Below are positions 6,288 to 14,134 of a stretch of 20,288 bases of DNA, one piece after another. Numbering within the stretch: the first letter of the stretch is position 1; every line of letters starts with the position of its first letter. A model generated the notes under the pieces. The model worked only from the letters and a program-made list of their open reading frames with translations, made no database searches and was not told where the DNA came from. Source of the stretch: Chloroflexi bacterium UBA4733 (GTDB taxonomy: Bacteria > Chloroflexota > UBA4733); the NCBI GenBank assembly GCA_002404055.1, contig DHIZ01000207.1, forward strand, positions 9,092 through 29,379. The letters run 5' to 3'. The translations under genes were made by a program, and so were the position numbers.

Positions 6288-7772
6288 CTAGCTACCGGAA
6301 CCCGTCCACTTGTCTTTAGTCAACAGGCCGTTGACCTTCGTGTCGATGGCGCTGAAGATGGTCTTCGGGTCGGACTTCTGGTGGCGAATCTGGTCACCGG
6401 CATCAGCGAGTTCGTTCCACAACTCGTTGCCTTCAGGAATGACGGGCCGCCAGTGCGAGACTGCCAGCAGCTTGGTGACCATATTCCAGGTCGCCCCGTT
6501 GGCCTGCGGGAAGTAGGGATCCTTGGCGGCCACGGTACTGGTGGGAAGGAAGGCGCCGGAGGAGTTCTTGGCCCAGGTGATCTGGCCTTGCGGACTGCCC
6601 ATATACTGGACAAAGCTGAAGGCGTTGTCGAGATTCTTCACACCGTTGGGGATCACGTTGCTCCAGCCGCCGGACCAGGTGGAGGTCGCCGATTGGCCCG
6701 GCGCCACCGGCAGCACGGCCAGACCGTATTTCATGTCCGGTTTGTACTGCTTGATGCTGTTGACGGTGCCGTTGGTGCTGACCTGCATACTGACCAGGCC
6801 AACCAGGAAGGGATCCTGGGCGTTGCTGCCGAAGCTTGCCTGGAAGGCGTCAATGTCGCTAATGGCGTACTTCTTGCCGTAACTGCCATACCAGGTCGCG
6901 GCGTCGACATTCTTCGGGTCGGCGGTGGTGACCTTCCCGGACTGGTCGTTGTAGAAGCTGCCACCCCAGAGCCAGCCATAGGTGTACAGCCAACCCTGGC
7001 CGAGCCAGGGTATGAAGCCGATCTGGGAGTAGCGCGTGCCGCTTTTCTTGGTCAGCTTGTCCGCCGTGTCGTCCAGCTCTTGAATGGTGGTTGGCGGCTT
7101 TTCCGGGTCCAGGCCGGCCGCCGAGAAGTGGTCCTTGTTGTAGTACAGGATGCGAACGTCGGTACTGGTGGGGATTGCGTAGAGCTTGCCAGACAGCGAG
7201 GCTTCACTCCAGGAGAAGTTGTAATAGTCCTTGGACGTGACGCCAGCCTTCGCCGCAAGCGAGGAAAGATCAGCGAGGGAGCCGGTGAAGGCGAAGGAGC
7301 CGACGATGAAGCGGTCGAAGCGCGCTGCGTCCGGCGGGGTGCCGCCGGCAATGGCCGCGATCAGCTTCGGGGACTCCTGCGTGCCGGACGGCACCGGAAC
7401 GTAGGTCGCCTCCACGCCGATGTCTTTGAGTTTCGTAAACTCCTGGATGTTGGCATTCAGTGGCGCGAGTTCAGTACCGCTATGGTTGTGCCAGTACTGA
7501 ATCGTGCCGTTCTTGCCGGTGGACTTGATCTGCCCCACGGTTGCCGTCGGCGCAGCGGCCGTGTAACCGGCGGCCTTCGCCGTTGCTGCGGCGTCGGGCG
7601 TGGCATTCGCCGCAGCGCTTGCTGTCGTGGCGGCGCTGGAACTGCCGGCGGTGATCGCCGGGCGCGAACTGCCGCAGGCCGCCAGCAGGGCAACGACGCT
7701 GACCGATCCGAGCGAAGCGAGGACGGACCGGCGGGACAACAGGGGACCCGAGCTACCTGGTAGGTAAGACAC
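6288..7772 (-). CDS. Sugar ABC transporter substrate-binding lipoprotein
   Basis: A 494-residue extracellular solute-binding protein (family 1, CUT1 type) that captures a carbohydrate outside the membrane and hands it to the two permeases encoded next. The leader has twin arginines (SRRSVLAS, R14-R15), a hydrophobic core and the lipobox LAAC with C33 as lipid anchor; a low-complexity Ser/Ala/Thr linker follows to about residue 80. The mature domain has TIQYWHNHSG, IAAIAGGTPPDAARFD, GKLYAIPTSTDVRILYYNKD and the WSGGWSNVIPNG...NAFSFVQYM segment typical of the family. The start is the GTG at 7772 because AAGGAG (complement of 7780-7785) stands exactly 7 nt upstream; a TTG at 7820 would add residues unlike a signal peptide. 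It is first in the operon. Confidence 0.92.
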   Translation of the reverse strand: MSYLPGSSGPLLSRRSVLASLGSVSVVALLAACGSSRPAITAGSSSAATTASAAANATPDAAATAKAAGYTAAAPTATVGQIKSTGKNGTIQYWHNHSGTELAPLNANIQEFTKLKDIGVEATYVPVPSGTQESPKLIAAIAGGTPPDAARFDRFIVGSFAFTGSLADLSSLAAKAGVTSKDYYNFSWSEASLSGKLYAIPTSTDVRILYYNKDHFSAAGLDPEKPPTTIQELDDTADKLTKKSGTRYSQIGFIPWLGQGWLYTYGWLWGGSFYNDQSGKVTTADPKNVDAATWYGSYGKKYAISDIDAFQASFGSNAQDPFLVGLVSMQVSTNGTVNSIKQYKPDMKYGLAVLPVAPGQSATSTWSGGWSNVIPNGVKNLDNAFSFVQYMGSPQGQITWAKNSSGAFLPTSTVAAKDPYFPQANGATWNMVTKLLAVSHWRPVIPEGNELWNELADAGDQIRHQKSDPKTIFSAIDTKVNGLLTKDKWTGSGS

Positions 7773-7793
7773 CGCCTGACTCCTTCGTTTCCG

Positions 7794-7815
7794 GCTGTTC
7801 ACAACATGGAACAGC
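7794..7815. promoter_or_regulatory. Candidate operator, 7-8-7 inverted repeat
   Basis: GCTGTTC (7794-7800) and GAACAGC (7809-7815) are perfect mirror halves around 8 nt, 22-43 bp upstream of the sugar-binding protein start. Position and symmetry fit a repressor site for a dimeric regulator. No regulator gene is in the window. Assignment is by inference. Confidence 0.4.
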
Positions 7816-7848
7816 GACAATCACCCGACGTCACCGTGGCGCGGGAGT

Positions 7849-7860
7849 GAGCACGTGCTC
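7849..7860. promoter_or_regulatory. Candidate operator, 12-bp palindrome
   Basis: GAGCACGTGCTC is a perfect palindrome with a central CG, about 80 bp upstream of the sugar operon start. A central-CG palindrome in front of a sugar operon is the pattern of LacI-family operators; the exact family cannot be told. Confidence 0.35.
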
Positions 7861-7939
7861 GACGGAGCGAACACCGTCTGGGGGGACTGTACCACGCCCG
7901 CAGGCAAGCGGCAAGATATCGGGACCGTTGGGGCAAGGC

Positions 7940-8025
7940 GGCGACTGCGGTCTGCCGCCAAGTATGGGTGGCGACTGCGGTCGCTCGCGCGGTGGCGCCA
8001 GAGGCAAAACGCGACCGCAGTCGCC
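7940..8025. repeat. GGCGACTGCGGTC repeats, two direct and one inverted
   Basis: GGCGACTGCGGTC occurs at 7940-7952 and 7970-7982, and its exact complement at 8013-8025; a shorter relative (GCAGTCGCC) lies at 8062-8070. The second and third copies extend to a perfect 15-bp inverted repeat (7970-7984 with 8011-8025, 26-nt spacer). They stand between the ychF stop (8077) and the sugar operon, both on the minus strand. They may end the ychF transcript, bind a protein, or be a small dispersed repeat. Together with the two palindromes this accounts for the 304-bp gap 7773-8076; no gene is seen there. Confidence 0.6.
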
Positions 8026-8076
8026 CTCGTCGCTTGGCGCGGGTGCCCACGCAGTGGGCGGGCAGTCGCCGCCCTG

Positions 8077-9192
8077 TCACGCGTTGAAGCGAAAATGCAC
8101 AACATCACCGTCGCGCATCACATAATCCCGGCCCTCCAGGCGGAAGAGGCCGCGGGCCTGCGCGGCCTGTTGGGAGCCGGCGGCGATCAGGTCGTCGTAG
8201 GCGATGATCTCCGCCCGGATGAAGCCGCGCTGGATGTCACTGTGGATCTTGCCGGCGGCCTCTGGCGCTGTGGCTCCCCGATGCACCGTCCAGGCCCGCA
8301 CTTCCGGCTCGCCGGCGGTGAGGAAGGTCAGGAGGTCGAGCAGGCGGTAGCCGGCACGAATCACGCTGGCCAGGCCGGTCTCGGTCACGTTCAGGCTGGA
8401 GAGGTACTCGCGCGCCTCTTCTTCGCTGAGCTCCAGCAGCCCGGCTTCCAGGTCGGCACAGACAACCAGCGCCGGCGCCTGTTCCGCCTGGGCAGCTTGC
8501 TGGATGCTCCAGGGCCCCTGAGCATCCTCCGTGAAGGCTGTACCGTGTTCCGCCAGGTACGCCTCGTCGACGTTGGCGACGTAGAGCATGGGTTTGGCAG
8601 TCAGGAGGTTCAGTTCGCGCAGGATGGTCGGACGTTCGTCCCACTGTAAACTGCGCACCGGCGTGCCCTCGTTGAGCGCGGTACGGATGCGCTCCAACGC
8701 GGCAATTTCTGCTTCGGCGTTCGGGTCGCGGGACTTGGCCGCCTTGTGGCTGCGGTCCAGGCGGCGGTCCACCACCTGAAGGTCGGCCACCGCTAATTCC
8801 AGGGCGATGGTCTCCACGTCGCGCGCCGGGTCGACGCTGCCGTCGACGTGCTCGATGTTGCCGGCGCTGAAGCAACGCACGACCTGGGCCAGGGCGTCGG
8901 CGTCGCGCAGGTAGCCGAGGAACTGATTGCCGAGACCCTCGCCGGTGCTGGCGCCGCGCACCAGCCCGGCCACATCGACAAATTCCACGTCCGTCGGCGT
9001 GTTCTTTTTGGGGTGATACATCTCGGCCAGGCGGTCCAGGCGCGCATCCGGCACCTGTACCGTCCCCATGTTGCGTTCGCGGGTGGAGAAGGCGTAGGTG
9101 GCGACGGCGGCTTCGGAGCGCGTCATCGCGTTGAAAAGCGTCGTCTTGCCGACGTTGGGCAGACCCACAAGCCCGACTTGCAGTTGACTCAT
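8077..9192 (-). CDS. ychF: Ribosome-binding ATPase YchF (OLA1 family)
   Basis: A complete 371-residue YchF, a universally conserved Obg-related P-loop NTPase that prefers ATP, binds ribosomes and acts in translation and stress responses. Visible are the P-loop GLPNVGKTTLF (from residue 10), Switch I region TRERNMGTVQVPDARLDRLAEMY, the G3 motif VDVAGLVRGASTGEGLGNQFL, the NVDE sequence at the G4 position (in place of NKxD, the reason the family accepts ATP), a coiled-coil middle, and the C-terminal TGS domain ending in DYVMRDGDVVHFRFNA. The start is the ATG at 9192; there is only a weak AGGA upstream. Transcribed toward the sugar operon, it is probably a separate unit. Confidence 0.96.
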   Translation of the reverse strand: MSQLQVGLVGLPNVGKTTLFNAMTRSEAAVATYAFSTRERNMGTVQVPDARLDRLAEMYHPKKNTPTDVEFVDVAGLVRGASTGEGLGNQFLGYLRDADALAQVVRCFSAGNIEHVDGSVDPARDVETIALELAVADLQVVDRRLDRSHKAAKSRDPNAEAEIAALERIRTALNEGTPVRSLQWDERPTILRELNLLTAKPMLYVANVDEAYLAEHGTAFTEDAQGPWSIQQAAQAEQAPALVVCADLEAGLLELSEEEAREYLSSLNVTETGLASVIRAGYRLLDLLTFLTAGEPEVRAWTVHRGATAPEAAGKIHSDIQRGFIRAEIIAYDDLIAAGSQQAAQARGLFRLEGRDYVMRDGDVVHFRFNA

Positions 9193-9361
9193 ACGGCGTT
9201 CTGTATCCTGTGTTGGCGCGCGTTTGACTGTGTTGCGGCGTTCAGTCTACCGGCTGGATGGGTGGGACTGTTGAATTCCCGACGGGAACGGAGTACCGTA
9301 GTAGAGGCTGCTTGCCCCCTGCCGGAGGCGTCAAGCCGTACCGCTGGAAGGATCATCACCG
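9193..9361. other. Divergent intergenic region, ychF / orphan binding protein
   Basis: The region holds start signals in both directions. For the plus strand, TTGACT (9224-9229) could be a -35 box, but the -10 position is poor (CTACCG at 17 nt). Small inverted repeats (TTCCC-GAC-GGGAA and ACGG-AGTA-CCGT) lie in the leader, and a GGAAGGA site precedes the ATG at 9362. No RNA gene or T-box element is recognisable. Confidence 0.3.
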
Positions 9362-10783
9362 ATGTCGAATTCCCTGCGTAGCCGTCGTTCATTCCTTCAC
9401 CTGGCTGCGGCTGCGACCGCAGCGTTGGGCCTGGCGGGCTGCGGGCTGTTGCCGGATGTCCTGCCGAGCCAGCCGGTGGTCATCCGTAAACCGGTCACGA
9501 TTAACCTCTACTACGGCCCGTTCTTTGTCCAGGGTGGGGGCCAGTCGCCGGAACCCAAGCTCATGGCCGGCATCATCGACAACTACCAGAAGACCCAACC
9601 CAATGTCACCGTGAAGGCCACAGAGGTCACCTTCAACATCTTCAACGACTTTCAGACGTTGAGTGATCCCACATCCCCTGACCACATTGATCTCCTGGTC
9701 GGCCAGTTCGCCGGCCGCTTCGGCAACATTGACGTTGCCGGCGCGATCTCGCCGGTCGATAGCTACTTGAAGCGCGATAAGGCGGTCACGGCCGCCGCCT
9801 TCTACCCCGCTGCCATGCACCTCTGGTGGAGCCAGGGCAAGCAGCTTGGGTTGCCGCGCGACATCCAACCCAACGACGTGCTCTACTACAATCGGACACT
9901 GCTCAAGAGCGCTGGCCTGAAGGACCCCAACGACGGCTGGACCACCGACGACTTCTTGCAGTTCATGCAGCAACTCTCCCAGGCCGGCAAGTCGGTACCG
10001 GCCAACAACCCGGCGCACTGGGCCTACGTGGATATTGACCCGCGCACCGGCTTCGACGACTTCGTCTACATCTTCGGCGGGCGCACGACCAACTACCCGG
10101 CCCAGCCGCCGCGCGCCATGTTCGACACGGATCAGGCGATCAGCGGCGGTCGCTTTTATGCCGACCTCTACAGCCGCTACGGCTACGCCGCCGCCAGCCT
10201 GGGGCGGGCAGGCGCCTACAACCTCGGTCCGCTGCCGGACTTTCTGCTGGGCCACGTGCCCTTGCTCCTCGCCCCCAGCAACCTGATCTCCACGCTCCAG
10301 GGCGTCCAGCACCCACTCGATTGGGACATCACCCTGGAGCCCATCAAGGCCGACGTCAAGCAGTCCTGGTACGGCAGCGGACTGGGAGCGTTCATCATGA
10401 AGGCGGCCTCCGACGCCGACACCTGCTGGAACTTGCTGACGTACCTCGTCGCCGGCGACGGCATCAAGCAACGGGCCGCCTTTGGCGATGTACACCCTGC
10501 CTTCATGAAGGTGGCTGCCAGTTCCGACTACACCACCAGCAAGGCGCCACTGGGCAAACGGCTATTCAACACCGTTGGCATGACCCAGATGATCGACGTC
10601 GATCCCTCCACCCTGCCGCCGAGCAGCGGCACGCCGGCGCCCGGCACGACGCCCAACACCCAGGCCATGTTCCAGGAAATTGGTTACGACCTGGACGACG
10701 TGCTCTCGGGAAAGATGGATGTTGCCGCCATGTTGCGCAAGGCCAACCAGGCGGCGAGCACGCCGACGACCGGCGGGCGGTAG
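9362..10783 (+). CDS. Orphan substrate-binding lipoprotein, Tat type
   Basis: A 473-residue family-1 extracellular solute-binding protein. The leader has a canonical twin-arginine motif (SRRSFLHLA, R8-R9), a hydrophobic core and the lipobox LAGC (C27), so it is probably exported folded by Tat and lipidated. The mature part has TINLYYGPFFVQ, MAGIIDNYQKTQPNVTVKAT, DVLYYNRTLLKSAGLKDPNDGWTTDDF and GSGLGAFIMKAASDADTCW, in the order expected for sugar-binding proteins. The C-terminus has a Pro/Ser/Thr-rich insert near residues 415-435. The start is the ATG at 9362, with GGAAGGA upstream. No permease or ATPase follows: the next gene is convergent. It may feed the nearby MalFG-type permeases or serve as a sensor; both are inference. 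Confidence 0.88.
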   Translation: MSNSLRSRRSFLHLAAAATAALGLAGCGLLPDVLPSQPVVIRKPVTINLYYGPFFVQGGGQSPEPKLMAGIIDNYQKTQPNVTVKATEVTFNIFNDFQTLSDPTSPDHIDLLVGQFAGRFGNIDVAGAISPVDSYLKRDKAVTAAAFYPAAMHLWWSQGKQLGLPRDIQPNDVLYYNRTLLKSAGLKDPNDGWTTDDFLQFMQQLSQAGKSVPANNPAHWAYVDIDPRTGFDDFVYIFGGRTTNYPAQPPRAMFDTDQAISGGRFYADLYSRYGYAAASLGRAGAYNLGPLPDFLLGHVPLLLAPSNLISTLQGVQHPLDWDITLEPIKADVKQSWYGSGLGAFIMKAASDADTCWNLLTYLVAGDGIKQRAAFGDVHPAFMKVAASSDYTTSKAPLGKRLFNTVGMTQMIDVDPSTLPPSSGTPAPGTTPNTQAMFQEIGYDLDDVLSGKMDVAAMLRKANQAASTPTTGGR

Positions 10784-10814
10784 CGCGGGGAGGCCCCCAC
10801 TCTGCCTTCGGCAT

Positions 10815-10838
10815 CTCGCCCCCATGCGTGGGGGCGAG
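10815..10838. terminator. Bidirectional hairpin between convergent genes
   Basis: CTCGCCCCCA (10815-10824) pairs perfectly with TGGGGGCGAG (10829-10838) over a TGCG tetraloop. It lies between the plus-strand binding-protein gene (stop 10783) and minus-strand ftsX (stop 10869), where both transcripts must end. There is no T-run on either side, as is common in high-GC genomes. Confidence 0.65.
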
Positions 10839-10868
10839 CCAGGGTCAGCTTACGGGTGGCGATCCCCG

Positions 10869-11741
10869 TCACCGTTCCCAAAACCGGTGTACGGCGATCA
10901 GGCTGCCGCTGCCGCCGATGCCGATGCCGAGGAAGGCGCCCATGGCCAGGAGCTTGGGCAGGAGGTTGGGGTCGACGCGCAGCGAGAGGAAGGTGAGCGA
11001 GCCGCGTAAGGCGTCGAGCAGGCTGTGATAGCCGGCGGCAACGACGGCCAGGGCGACGGCGGCGGCGAGCAGGCCGCAGAACATGCCTTCCAGGATAAAG
11101 GGCCAGCGCACGAACCAGTTGGAAGCGCCGACCAGGCGCATGACTTCGATCTCGTGCCGTCGCCCATAGATGGCGACGCGCGCCACGTTGATCATGACGA
11201 AGACCACGGCGACGGCAAGACCGCCGACGATCGCCAGGCCAACCAGACGGATGAAGTGTGAGGCCGCCACCAGGCGGTCGACAGTGTCCTGGTTCACCGT
11301 GATGTCGCTGACGCTGGGGTCGCCGCGCACGGCATCACCGATTTCGCGCGCCTGCATTGGGTCTTTGAGCGTGATGCTGATGCTGGCCGGCAAGGGGTTG
11401 CCTTCGATGGCGCCCAGCAGCTCCGGGTGGCCGGCGAACTGTTGGCGCAACTGGGCCATCGCCACCGCCTTGCTGACGTAGCTGATGGTGGCGACGGCCG
11501 GTTGGGCCTGGAGGCGGCGTTCCAGGGCCATTTGGGCCTGCGCGCTGGTGCCGTCCTTGAGATAGACGACGATGTTGACGCGCGATTGGACGGCGGTCAC
11601 AGCGGCGTCCAGGCCCGCGACGAGGACGACCATGCTGGAGAGCACTAACAGCAGCATAGCAGTCGTGCCGATGGCGACGCCGCTCATCACTGCGTTGCGG
11701 CGGAGGCTCTGGACAGCGCAGAGGAAGGCGAAGCGCAGCAT
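10869..11741 (-). CDS. ftsX: Cell division protein FtsX
   Basis: A 290-residue membrane partner of FtsE. The FtsEX complex uses ATP hydrolysis to activate cell-wall hydrolases at the division site rather than to transport a substrate. Order seen: short cytoplasmic N-terminus (MLRFAFLCAVQSLRRN), TM1 (about 17-42), an extracytoplasmic domain with VNIVVYLKDGTSAQAQMALE...VATISYVSKAVAMAQLRQQF, typical of FtsX, then TM2 (LAIVGGLAVAVVFVMINVA), the coupling segment YGRRHEIEVMRLVGASNWFVRWPF, TM3 and TM4. This RRxEIxxMRLVGAS motif is diagnostic. The ATG at 11741 starts 7 nt after the ftsE stop; the frame stays open upstream to 11888 but that part lies in ftsE and is unlike FtsX. Translation is probably coupled to ftsE. 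Confidence 0.94.
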   Translation of the reverse strand: MLRFAFLCAVQSLRRNAVMSGVAIGTTAMLLLVLSSMVVLVAGLDAAVTAVQSRVNIVVYLKDGTSAQAQMALERRLQAQPAVATISYVSKAVAMAQLRQQFAGHPELLGAIEGNPLPASISITLKDPMQAREIGDAVRGDPSVSDITVNQDTVDRLVAASHFIRLVGLAIVGGLAVAVVFVMINVARVAIYGRRHEIEVMRLVGASNWFVRWPFILEGMFCGLLAAAVALAVVAAGYHSLLDALRGSLTFLSLRVDPNLLPKLLAMGAFLGIGIGGSGSLIAVHRFWER

Positions 11742-11748
11742 GGACAGG

Positions 11749-12525
11749 CTATCCGATCCCGGCGGCGACGAGCGCCGGGCGGGGTGAACGGGCGAGCGCT
11801 GCCGGTGCAGGGGGTATAGCTGACGGCTGGTCGTAGCCGGCGGCGTTTTCGTCGCGAACGAGCCGCCCCCCGTCCAGTTGCAGCACACGCCGCTGGTAGA
11901 GGTCGACCACCTCGCGGTTGTGGGTCGCCACCAGGACCGTCATGCCGTACTCATTGATCCGAACAAAAAGCTCCATAATGCCCAGCGCCGTCATGGGGTC
12001 CAGATTGCCGGTCGGCTCGTCGGCCAGGAGCAGTTCTGGACCAGTGACCAGCGCTCGGGCGATCGAGACGCGTTGCTGTTCCCCGCCGGAGAGGGTCTCC
12101 GGCAGACGCCCCGCCTTGTCGCTGATACCGACCAGTTCCAGCACGGCGCCGACGCGTTCCTGGATGATGCAGCGCCGGTGGATGCCGTGGACACGAAGGG
12201 CGAAGGCCACGTTCTCGTGTACCGTGAGGGCGGGGAGCAGCTTGAAGTCCTGAAAGACCACCCCCATGCGCCGTCGAAAGCCGGGGACTGCGCCGCGCTG
12301 GACCCGCGCCAGGTTGGCGCCGGTGACGTAGACGCGTCCGGTCGTGGGCTGCTCGTCACGCAGCAGTAGGCGCAACAGTGTCGACTTGCCGGAGCCGCTC
12401 GGGCCGACCACAAAAGCGAAGTCGCCAGCGTCAATGGAAAAGGAGACGTTGGCGAGCGCCTCCACACTGCCGCTGTAGCGTTTGCCGACGCGTTCGAAGC
12501 GTACCAGTGGTTCAGAGGTAGGCAA
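11749..12525 (-). CDS. ftsE: Cell division ATP-binding protein FtsE
   Basis: A 258-residue ABC ATPase. It shows Walker A GPSGSGKST (41-49), the Q-loop VVFQDFKLL (Q92), signature LSGGEQQR (145-152), Walker B LLLADEPTGNLD with catalytic E170, and the H-loop ATHN (H202). The FQDFKLLPALTVHENVAFAL segment is characteristic of FtsE. It is longer than the usual 220-230 residues because of a Pro/Ala-rich tail (about 235-258) of unknown role. The start appears to be a TTG at 12525, which lies inside the last codons of the upstream M23 gene (14-nt overlap); no ribosome binding site is visible, so translational coupling is likely. Between the hydrolase gene and ftsX, it links ATP use to peptidoglycan cutting. 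Confidence 0.93.
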   Translation of the reverse strand: MPTSEPLVRFERVGKRYSGSVEALANVSFSIDAGDFAFVVGPSGSGKSTLLRLLLRDEQPTTGRVYVTGANLARVQRGAVPGFRRRMGVVFQDFKLLPALTVHENVAFALRVHGIHRRCIIQERVGAVLELVGISDKAGRLPETLSGGEQQRVSIARALVTGPELLLADEPTGNLDPMTALGIMELFVRINEYGMTVLVATHNREVVDLYQRRVLQLDGGRLVRDENAAGYDQPSAIPPAPAALARSPRPALVAAGIG

Positions 12526-14134
12526 GGGGGTTCACCGCAGTTCCGTTCACGCGAACTTCGAAGTGCAGATGGGGTCCGGTGGAGTTGCCGGTCGAGCCTT
12601 CATAGCCGATGATCTGGCCCTGTTGCACGTACTGGTTGGCCGAGACGGTGTAGCCGCTCAGGTGGCCGTACAGCGTCGAGATTGTGCCGTTGTGGACGAT
12701 GATGATGCAGTTGCCGTAACCCCAGTTCCAACCGCTAAACCAGCCGGTATGAATGACGACACCGGCGGCGGCGGCCCGTACCGGCGTGCCGTAGGCCGTG
12801 GAGATGTCCAGTCCGGTGTGGAAGTGGGCATAGCCGTTGAGCGGTGGTTCCATCGTCCACGACGTGGGGCCAAAGCCCTGGGTGATCTGCCCCTGGAGGG
12901 GCCAGACGAAGCGCAGTCCGCCAGTGCTGACCGGAAGGACCGTGTGCTGTTGGGCGGCGGCAGCGCGCTTCGCCGCCAGTTCTCTGGCCTGTTCCGCCGC
13001 TGCCGCTTTGGCCGCTGCCGCCTGCAGTTGTTGGATCAGGTTGGTTGCCGCTTGCTGGTCCTGTTCCGCTCGCGCGATCTCCTGCTGGGCCGTCGCCTGC
13101 TGCTGTTGCGCCTGGGACAGTTGCGTTTGCGTGCCCTGCTGGGCGCCGCTGAGCGCCGCCTGCTTGGCCAACAGCGGCGCCTTGTTGGCGGCAAACTGCT
13201 GCCGGTTGGCGCTGATCTTCCCCTGAACTGTCTTGATGTTGGCATCCAGCGTCGCCGCCTGTTGTTGGAAGCTGGTCTGGGCCTGTGCGAGTTCGGCGGC
13301 CACCTGTTGAATCAACTGCTCCTCATCGGTGGCGCGCAAGCTGATCTCCTCGTGCTGGGCGGTCAGTTCCGCTTCCAACTGCTGGGTCGCGGCCAGATCG
13401 GCGGTCAGGACTTCGTGCTGCCGCCGGGCGAGGTCTCGCTCGTTGGCGAGCTGCACCATCAAGTCCTGATCGTGCTGACTGACCATGCCGAGCATCGTCA
13501 GCCGGTTCAAGCCGTCGCTCATGTTGCCGGCGTTGAGCAGCAAAGTCAAGGCCGAGGTCTGGGAGAGCTTGTACATCTGGACGAGCACTGCGGCGATCTG
13601 CTGCGTGCGAGTGGCGATATCGGCGTCCATGCTCTGCAACTGGGAACTGAGGGCCGTCGCATCGCGCACGGTCTGTAGCCGCTGCTGGTCGGCGTCGCGC
13701 AACTGGGACTGGGCGCTGCGCAGGTCCGCCTGGTCCTGCTGCAGCCGTGCCTGGGCCGCTGCCTGCTGCGTTTGGAACTGCTGTTGCTCGGTCCCCAACT
13801 GCGTGCGAGCGGCTTGCAGGTCTGTCAGCAGGGAGTTCAGGTTGCCATTGAGGCCGGCTTCGCGCGCACTTGCTTCCTGCTGCATGGCGGCAGTCTGCTG
13901 CTGGACGCCAGCCAGGGCGCTGCGGTTGCTTTGCAACTGGAGGCTAAGGGCGGCGACCTCCTGCCGGGCTGCGGCCAGCCGCTGCTCGGCAGTGCTGCGC
14001 TGCGCCGTCACTTGCTTCAGTTGCTGCTGTGCCGTCGTGATCGCATCCGCCTGGAGACGCACAGCGGCCGGGAAGAGCACGATCCCGCACAGCAGCAGCG
14101 CCATCAGACGCATGACGAGTCGGCTTGACGGCAC
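12512..14134 (-). CDS. Coiled-coil M23 peptidoglycan hydrolase (EnvC/PcsB-like partner of FtsEX)
   Basis: A 540-residue exported protein: signal peptide (about 1-30, RLMALLLCGIVLFPAAVRLQADA), a very long Gln/Ala-rich coiled coil (about 32-395), then a LytM/M23 peptidase domain from about residue 404. The zinc site looks complete: H439 and D443 (HTGLD), H491 (LYGHLS), H522 and H524 (GPHLHFE). E. coli EnvC has lost its own catalysis and activates amidases, whereas this protein should cut peptide cross-links itself. The GTG at 14134 is chosen because AAGGGA (complement of 14142-14147) stands 7 nt upstream; the ATG at 14113 would also keep the signal peptide. It is first in the operon, overlapping ftsE by 14 nt, which supports FtsEX-gated activation. 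Confidence 0.9.
   Translation of the reverse strand: MPSSRLVMRLMALLLCGIVLFPAAVRLQADAITTAQQQLKQVTAQRSTAEQRLAAARQEVAALSLQLQSNRSALAGVQQQTAAMQQEASAREAGLNGNLNSLLTDLQAARTQLGTEQQQFQTQQAAAQARLQQDQADLRSAQSQLRDADQQRLQTVRDATALSSQLQSMDADIATRTQQIAAVLVQMYKLSQTSALTLLLNAGNMSDGLNRLTMLGMVSQHDQDLMVQLANERDLARRQHEVLTADLAATQQLEAELTAQHEEISLRATDEEQLIQQVAAELAQAQTSFQQQAATLDANIKTVQGKISANRQQFAANKAPLLAKQAALSGAQQGTQTQLSQAQQQQATAQQEIARAEQDQQAATNLIQQLQAAAAKAAAAEQARELAAKRAAAAQQHTVLPVSTGGLRFVWPLQGQITQGFGPTSWTMEPPLNGYAHFHTGLDISTAYGTPVRAAAAGVVIHTGWFSGWNWGYGNCIIIVHNGTISTLYGHLSGYTVSANQYVQQGQIIGYEGSTGNSTGPHLHFEVRVNGTAVNPLAYL

Noticed and set aside
6144..7763. 539-codon plus-strand open frame
   Set aside because: Exactly antisense to the sugar-binding lipoprotein, which has clear family motifs, a signal peptide and a ribosome binding site.
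7940..8025. CRISPR-like array
   Set aside because: Only two direct copies of 13 bp with one inverted copy; no regular spacers and no cas genes.
9240..9361. T-box or riboswitch-like leader before the orphan binding protein
   Set aside because: Only short hairpins are seen; no T-box core sequence or known aptamer pattern is present.
9389..10495. 368-codon minus-strand open frame
   Set aside because: Antisense to the second binding protein; no domain, no start signal.
12482..13678. 398-codon plus-strand open frame rich in Leu/Arg
   Set aside because: Antisense to the Gln-rich coiled coil of the M23 hydrolase; the odd composition is the complement of Gln codons.
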